Shown here: positions 48,404-53,642 of the stretch, one piece after another | How positions within the stretch are numbered: the first letter of the stretch is position 1 | Layout: every line of letters starts with the position of its first letter | IMG/VR virus record: IMGVR_UViG_3300020400_000008 | Coordinates: 1-53,642 of that record | DNA length: 53,642 nt | Source: a virus | Reading direction: 5' to 3' (one strand) | Made by a program: the position numbers and the translations under genes | The notes under the pieces: model-generated | The model's input: the letters and a program-made list of their open reading frames with translations, nothing else | The model's database searches: none | What the model was told of the DNA's origin: nothing

Positions 48404-48598
48404 ATGGTTAAGGCACTACAAGTACTAGGACCGTTCACGCCTAAGCAATTTAGCGGAGCAGGCAATGACGGTGCTCTAAGCACCAGCATGACCACTGCTA
48501 TAGAGGCCCTAACTGATTACGACGGTGCTAAGATAGTATCAGTAGAACCGATCATGGTCCTTGGTAATGTCTTCCTAATCGTCTATCAGAAACCATGA
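48404..48598 (+). CDS. Small beta protein, 64 aa
   Basis: ATG 48404, with TAGGTGA 5 nt upstream; a GTG at 48395 would start inside that ribosome site. Beta-rich (K-I-V-S-V-E-P-I-M-V-L-G-N-V-F-L-I-V-Y), no Cys. Not recognised; a virion accessory by position. Confidence 0.65.
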   Translation: MVKALQVLGPFTPKQFSGAGNDGALSTSMTTAIEALTDYDGAKIVSVEPIMVLGNVFLIVYQKP

Positions 48599-48613
48599 GA
48601 GTGAGGGATATGC

Positions 48614-48913
48614 ATGGGGTTCGAGTTAAGAACGCTTGATATCGATGATCTCTCAGTGGCACAGAAGCAGAACGTGAGATACGCAACAAGCATCGGGGAG
48701 GGGAATGTTCTCTCAGAGGACAAACCCCTCGCCGGTGTCACATCCGAGCAGCGCAAACGGAACAAGAACGTAGGCGACGTGCTCAACATAGGCGCTGGTA
48801 CGCGCTGCAAGCACTGTGGATTCCTACACTTCATGTGGAGGGAAACATGCGGTGCATGCGAAAGACCAATGGAGTACAACCTAGCGACACGGAGTGAGGA
48901 GGCCAGACTGTAG
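48614..48913 (+). CDS. Small zinc-ribbon protein, 99 aa
   Basis: G-T-R-C-K-H-C-G-F-L-H and E-T-C-G-A-C-E-R-P-M (65-88) form a typical zinc ribbon; the N-terminal 60 residues are polar and helical (S-V-A-Q-K-Q-N-V-R-Y). The ribbon follows the connector genes; role unknown. TAG is directly followed by the next ATG. Confidence 0.75.
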   Translation: MGFELRTLDIDDLSVAQKQNVRYATSIGEGNVLSEDKPLAGVTSEQRKRNKNVGDVLNIGAGTRCKHCGFLHFMWRETCGACERPMEYNLATRSEEARL

Positions 48914-50479
48914 ATGCCACAAGTTTTCAGTCCCGGTGAGCCAGAGACTAGACCCCTTGACCCAGAGGCCCTCGTCTACACCACACCACAGAAGGTCGCC
49001 GACCTCCTCGAGATCGGCCCACAGGACGCTGTGGCAGTGAGCGCAGATTCAGAGAGCACTGGGGTCTTCGTGACTGGTGCGAACTATCGCAACATCGGGT
49101 TCGCTGTGGGAGACACGATACTCATCTACAGCGATGCCGATCCCCTTGGTCTGGAGCGCACCATCACGGCCATCACATCGACGATCAACGGTGTGAGACT
49201 TGGCTTCGCATCATCAATAACGGCAGCGGACTACCAGAGCGCAGACAACACCTTCGTACAGAACACGGCGTCGTTCACCAACGGTAGGACGAGGGGCGTC
49301 ACATTCGACAAGGTCAAGCAACTCATCCTCCGTGTGCAAGACAGGATAGACAACATAACGCACAACTCATGGAGACCGAACCTCGTCGCTGCGGAGTACA
49401 TCAACTTCGACACCTACAAGCCATACAGGCGACGATACTACACCGACTATGTCGGTACCACACCACTCCTCTTCCGCAATGTCCAACAGATGCTACGCAT
49501 CGAGTTGTGGCAGGGTGATGACTACAGGGAGATAGGTGCATCCGAGGCTCGCATCAAGATACCGGACGACCCACGATCACTGTCAGGCTCCATCGTCCTG
49601 TCTCCCGGCAATGGGAGCGCCGCTACGCTCACGACAGGGACGTCAAGCACACAATGGAGGGCAGACTTCGACAAGATAACCACAGCACAGAACCTCGCTG
49701 ACCTCATCAACAAGGAGGACAGGGTCAGCAAGGCAGCCGTTGAGTTCTCACCAACCTTCACCCTCGAGGGTAGTACTTCCAATGTAGGAGTACATAACGA
49801 GTTTCTAGCAACCGCAAACGCGGACTATGGTAGCGGCCAAGTCAAGATAACAAGCATGAGATCCACACAGGCTGGTGAGTCATGCAGCATCGTGGTCACG
49901 GACAGCAACATAGAGTTGAACCAAGTGACGACCAAGACAGCAGTCGTCAGCAATGCCACCACGACTGTCCTGACCGTTGACTCCACATCAGGCTTCGCGG
50001 CTGCTGGGGTGCTGTCAGTTGGGGACACCGCCATCAGGTACACGGGCAAGACGAGCACCACGTTCACTGGTTGCGCCTCCGTCGTAGGCTCATCAGTGGA
50101 TGACCTGAATGGACTCACTGTGACCCAGAACCTATTCGTGGTTGACCTACAGGGTGGGAGTTCCAGCGGTGACAGGGCAAGGCTCCGTGACTACTGGCTC
50201 GACCACGATCTGGGCATCATCTACTTCAACAACTCATACCCGTTCTTCGAGTACAACGCCGTCAAGGTGGCCTATGTCTACGGAGAGAGGTACTTGGAGA
50301 AGGCCATCGAGGACATCTGCACCAAGATGGTGGCCATCGAGTTGCTCCTCAGCGATGACAGGAGCGTCCTCATACCCGAGGGGTCACAGAACGTTGACCT
50401 CGCATCCAAGATCCAACTCTACCGTCAGGACATCGACAGGGCGCTACCACGGTACATCGAGGTGGTCTCTTTTGAGTAG
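48914..50479 (+). CDS. Head-tail connector or neck protein with inserted beta domain, 521 aa
   Basis: Start and end form one domain (Y-T-T-P-Q-K-V-A-D-L-L and the last 60 residues, E-K-A-I-E-D-I-C-T-K-M-V-A-I-E-L-L), which fit a helical head-tail adaptor. Between them are beta insertions, including V-L-T-V-D-S-T-S-G-F-A-A-A-G, I-R-Y-T-G-K-T-S-T-T-F-T-G-C near 355-390, a repeat unit common in phage tail and neck proteins. It precedes the tail-completion genes, as connectors do. Confidence 0.65.
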   Translation: MPQVFSPGEPETRPLDPEALVYTTPQKVADLLEIGPQDAVAVSADSESTGVFVTGANYRNIGFAVGDTILIYSDADPLGLERTITAITSTINGVRLGFASSITAADYQSADNTFVQNTASFTNGRTRGVTFDKVKQLILRVQDRIDNITHNSWRPNLVAAEYINFDTYKPYRRRYYTDYVGTTPLLFRNVQQMLRIELWQGDDYREIGASEARIKIPDDPRSLSGSIVLSPGNGSAATLTTGTSSTQWRADFDKITTAQNLADLINKEDRVSKAAVEFSPTFTLEGSTSNVGVHNEFLATANADYGSGQVKITSMRSTQAGESCSIVVTDSNIELNQVTTKTAVVSNATTTVLTVDSTSGFAAAGVLSVGDTAIRYTGKTSTTFTGCASVVGSSVDDLNGLTVTQNLFVVDLQGGSSSGDRARLRDYWLDHDLGIIYFNNSYPFFEYNAVKVAYVYGERYLEKAIEDICTKMVAIELLLSDDRSVLIPEGSQNVDLASKIQLYRQDIDRALPRYIEVVSFE

Positions 50480-50846
50480 ACCATCGTTCGAGACGAAACT
50501 GCTGCTCAAGCAAGTCACTGATCACTTCAAGGCCAACGACGAACTGCAGAACCAACTACGTGACGCATTCTCACAGAGCCCCCAATCCCAGAGGGAGAGG
50601 ATAGAGCAGGAGGAGAGGGACCTCTCTGACATAGCGGATGGGGAGGATTTGGACGAGGGTACGCTCTCTAGGGTGGAATCCCGAATGGTGAGTGAGAACA
50701 CACTCTATGACAACTACGACCTCGATCTCAAGGGAGGGGCGATAGTCCCTGACACCCAGTCGTACTTGAGAAAGGTGGAGAACAACAGTGCCATACGGGC
50801 ATTCGAGAGAACGGTGGTGAGGAAGCGTGGTCGCAACATTCAGTGA
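50472..50846 (+). CDS. Hypothetical neck or tail protein, 124 aa
   Basis: Begins at TTG 50472 (MSRPSFETKLLLKQ), overlapping the connector gene by 8 nt. A longer upstream open frame is rejected, since it only mirrors the connector gene. Helical N-terminal half with acidic patch (E-Q-E-E-R-D-L-S-D-I-A-D-G-E-D), second half ends very basic (R-T-V-V-R-K-R-G-R-N). The start codon is not certain. Confidence 0.7.
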   Translation: MSRPSFETKLLLKQVTDHFKANDELQNQLRDAFSQSPQSQRERIEQEERDLSDIADGEDLDEGTLSRVESRMVSENTLYDNYDLDLKGGAIVPDTQSYLRKVENNSAIRAFERTVVRKRGRNIQ

Positions 50847-51276
50847 GGGAATAAATCTCGTCATCGACGTCCTCACCGAGAACTGGAACAGGGGCAACAC
50901 GGATGGCATCAAGCCCGTGATCATCGACGTCGCTGATGTCAGCCCGGAGACCGGTAAGCGCCTCGACATGCGAAACAGGGACTACGTCATCGTCTTCGAG
51001 ACAGCGCATAATGAAGAGACGCCCGAACTCCTCTACGACTTCGTCACCACTAGGATAAACATCACACTCGATGCGAGAACCATGAGAAGCCGCAAACAAC
51101 AGCAGTTGATGGAGAATGAGATCCGTAGAATCATTCATACCAAGAGGAAGGGGGACGGCACGAACATGGACAGGCTCGTGTACAAGACCCGTACGGATCT
51201 CTCCGATAGGACCAAATTACTCTTCAGAACTACGTTTCAAGTCGAAGTTGTTATCTTCGCAGAACTCATCCCATAG
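50827..51276 (+). CDS. Putative tail completion/terminator protein, 149 aa
   Basis: GTG start overlapping the gene before by 20 nt. Y-V-I-V-F-E-T, a mixed alpha/beta fold (I-N-L-V-I-D-V-L-T-E-N-W, I-N-I-T-L-D-A-R-T-M) and a C-terminal beta strand F-Q-V-E-V-V-I-F-A-E-L fit the size and pattern of tail terminator proteins (lambda gpU / SPP1 gp17 type). The place just before the main tail protein supports it. Confidence 0.6.
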   Translation: MVATFSEGINLVIDVLTENWNRGNTDGIKPVIIDVADVSPETGKRLDMRNRDYVIVFETAHNEETPELLYDFVTTRINITLDARTMRSRKQQQLMENEIRRIIHTKRKGDGTNMDRLVYKTRTDLSDRTKLLFRTTFQVEVVIFAELIP

Positions 51277-51284
51277 GTGTAGGC

Positions 51285-53282
51285 ATGCCATCGACAGTGT
51301 ATAAGGGAGATTTGACCGAAGTCACATTCGGTCATGAGACGGGTGTGGTGCTACCGCACGACTACGCAGGATCATTCAAGTTCATCGCCAAGGCGGGGAA
51401 CCGCGACCTCGTCAAGGACACCAGCATCATCACCTTCAGCGGTGGTGCAGCATCTACCCCAGTCAATAATGGAATACTCGCGTTCCCCATAGGTATGCTC
51501 GTGGGCTCCAAGGTAGTCTTCAGCATCAAGAGCACTAGCCCTGAGTTTAGCACTGATGATGACTTCTCCGTCTCTGGTCGTTCCTACACCATCATCAAGC
51601 ATGCCGTAGTAAGCAGCGCGACAGAATTGACCATCACACCCGCATTGAAGGTGGATCATAGTAGCGCAAAGGAATCAAAGACGAATGATGTCATGGAGAT
51701 CCTACCGTTCGCAACACCGTCGATGGACGTGTCGATGACCTACAATGCGACCGCCTCCAGCAGCGCAGAGCGAGTACTGACGGACCAGTTCGTAGGACTC
51801 GTCAACACGATATCACTACCTGAGACGAGGGTCGATCTCAAGAGGTATCACGTCGTTGGCCTAGGCCGTGACGTGGCCGTTCAGGTTCCGGGTAGGTTCC
51901 TCAACACGGGTGGTAGTTTCGAGTCCAACATGCACAATGCCAGATGGATGTACTACTGTCTCGGACATGAGGCGACCTCCGCCACTGGTGGGACGCTCCA
52001 GACAGGAGGGGCTACGTTCCTGACCGATGCCGTCATTTCACAAGGCGACTCCTCATTCACGTACGATGGTGGCTCATCCGCCCCTACGATAAACGGTGCA
52101 AGCCCAGCAGCAGTCGGTGCTGGTGATTACGTCATAATCGCTGACACCAACACCACCGACATAAAGACCTACAGGGAGACCGCGAGTGACGGGACATGGC
52201 CCACCAATGGAGCGAATTCAATATTGAGCAAGGCTGTCAAGCAAGAGATACGCAGGATCGTGGCTATATCAGACTCCTCCGGGTCAGGTAGGATATGGGT
52301 CGATGACCCACTGAACTTCTCCCACGCCGATAACACCAGCATCAAGTTCCTGAAGTATGAGGCTGACAGCACAAGGGGCAGCCCCCACATGACCACCACG
52401 AACACCAACTACGGGCTGATAACGAACCCAGTCGAGCGCATACTATTCTCACGTACGAATATCCCATCGTTCGCCATGGAGGTCAGCATAAGGAGGAGGG
52501 ACACTGACAGCAACGAGGGGACGACCGATGGGTCGAACAGCGACTCCAAGCAACTCACACGAGTCTTTCGTGGGTGCAAGGTGACGAGTTTCAACCTCAC
52601 AGCGGACACTGATGCGGCACTGAGGCTGACCGTCGACTTCGACTCGGCACTTGTCTACACGGACACTGGGAGACTCGAAACGGGTACCAAGGGTGACAGG
52701 TACGACACGCACAGGCTCTTCGAGGACACTGCCAACACCGAGGTGAAGAGGAAGGAGTCAGGCATCGCCAAGAGGACCCAGAAGCCCTTCATGTTCTACA
52801 ATGGGATTATTACAGTGGCAGGAGTACAGGTCGGTCAAGTCGTCAGTTTCAACCTCAATGGCACCACTGGCGTCCAGCAGTACTACACCGTCAATGGCGC
52901 GAACGTCGCTGACTCCGAGACGGACCAAGTCCCCTTTGCTGGGACACGCAACCCATCTCTGGCAGTCGAGGGCAAGACTGAGTATGACTTGGAGATGGAG
53001 ATCATCGTTGACGACCCGGTTTTCTACCACAAGATGAGAAGGGCAGTGGACCACTACGACGACGACACCAGCGACACCACCGATGCCGATATGATACGAC
53101 TGTCCTTCACCAAGCAGGGTGCAGGTGCAACGAGGGAGTCAATCGACATCGTGATGGACGACTACTTCATCGTAGAGGCCCCTTTGCCCATACCCGAGGA
53201 CAAGGGCCCCTTGCGATCCACCTTGAAGATACTTCCAAAGACGGTACACGTTATAGCCAAGGACACGCTGATGCATAGTTGA
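51285..53282 (+). CDS. Probable major tail or tail-sheath-like protein, 665 aa
   Basis: Almost all beta with Ser/Thr/Gly-rich strands: T-E-V-T-F-G-H-E-T-G-V-V, V-P-G-R-F-L-N-T-G-G-S-F-E-S-N-M near 210, R-V-F-R-G-C-K-V-T-S-F-N-L near 425 and I-I-V-D-D-P-V-F-Y-H-K-M near 565. The S-F-E-S-N/S-F-N-L patterns recall tail-tube proteins with inserted Ig-like domains. It is twice the usual tube length, so it may carry surface domains. No Walker or catalytic motif. Followed by a tail-chaperone-like gene. Confidence 0.65.
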   Translation: MPSTVYKGDLTEVTFGHETGVVLPHDYAGSFKFIAKAGNRDLVKDTSIITFSGGAASTPVNNGILAFPIGMLVGSKVVFSIKSTSPEFSTDDDFSVSGRSYTIIKHAVVSSATELTITPALKVDHSSAKESKTNDVMEILPFATPSMDVSMTYNATASSSAERVLTDQFVGLVNTISLPETRVDLKRYHVVGLGRDVAVQVPGRFLNTGGSFESNMHNARWMYYCLGHEATSATGGTLQTGGATFLTDAVISQGDSSFTYDGGSSAPTINGASPAAVGAGDYVIIADTNTTDIKTYRETASDGTWPTNGANSILSKAVKQEIRRIVAISDSSGSGRIWVDDPLNFSHADNTSIKFLKYEADSTRGSPHMTTTNTNYGLITNPVERILFSRTNIPSFAMEVSIRRRDTDSNEGTTDGSNSDSKQLTRVFRGCKVTSFNLTADTDAALRLTVDFDSALVYTDTGRLETGTKGDRYDTHRLFEDTANTEVKRKESGIAKRTQKPFMFYNGIITVAGVQVGQVVSFNLNGTTGVQQYYTVNGANVADSETDQVPFAGTRNPSLAVEGKTEYDLEMEIIVDDPVFYHKMRRAVDHYDDDTSDTTDADMIRLSFTKQGAGATRESIDIVMDDYFIVEAPLPIPEDKGPLRSTLKILPKTVHVIAKDTLMHS

Positions 53283-53291
53283 GGGATAGAG

Positions 53292-53642
<351 letters not shown>

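Noticed and set aside
50142-50471. Long upstream extension of the 124-residue neck protein
   Set aside because: It overlaps the connector gene in another frame and is Ser/Thr/Arg-rich shadow sequence.

Overview
The window is a mosaic-free stretch of one tailed double-stranded DNA virus (Caudoviricetes type), about 57% GC by eye, with genes packed end to end and mostly joined by ATGA or TAATG overlaps. It holds a full head morphogenesis set (large terminase, portal, prohead protease, HK97-type major capsid protein) and the start of the tail set. The host is not proven. GGTGA-type ribosome binding sites, TATA-like boxes about 25-30 nt upstream of several starts, many zinc ribbons, an Arf-like GTPase, an AbrB-type protein and a capsid protein that recalls archaeal virus capsids favour a marine archaeal (for example Poseidoniales / Marine Group II) virus. 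A bacterial marine host is not excluded.

Left arm (1-17026, all minus strand): seven transcription units, each headed by a near-identical box of about 21 nt (core TTCATACTTAAAGGAGCAA) at 701, 3801, 7534, 13373, 14337, 15705 and 17049. These carry the early and metabolic genes: a Myb/SANT-like protein, a DUF932 protein, a WPD-loop tyrosine phosphatase with a zinc ribbon, an 801-residue protein with a PEP-utiliser swivelling domain, a SNF2/SMARCAL1-like helicase, an ArdA-like antirestriction protein, and many tiny proteins. Between 10361 and 12789 lies a tandem array of nine small genes, mostly paralogues that begin MIDTDKYEGH and share a LIADAPLLLEEVKRLR block.

Centre (15726-17816): the strand switch. 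It has a cluster of GC-rich hairpins (16044-16140), a basic Ala/Lys-rich protein gene, five TTTAGCG iteron-like repeats followed by an AT-rich palindromic tract (17401-17575), which together are the best replication origin candidate, and a symmetric TATA element (17783-17795) placed to serve two divergent small genes.

Right arm (17817-53642, almost all plus strand): first an accessory block with an HMG-CoA lyase, a damaged or rearranged spot near 19.3 kb, an ADP-ribosyltransferase-like protein, and a membrane/GTPase module (22032-23587). Then come DNA-binding proteins with tandem zinc-HTH units, large unknown virion candidates, terminase (31084), a cassette of small Cys-rich basic proteins, a LAGLIDADG protein, portal (35513) with zinc fingers, a 1911-residue giant protein that contains an HExxH motif and a catalytically degenerate DNA-ligase fold, protease-scaffold (44721), major capsid (46139), head-tail connectors and a 665-residue tail protein. 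The window ends inside a gene with a Pro-Glu repeat.

Several proteins of the right arm share short linear motifs (F-D/E-x-A-W-x-L-L-K in five proteins; MSW-D/E-E-V/I-H in two; a Cys-containing MAEKDKxC unit in two), which suggests common assembly or packaging signals.
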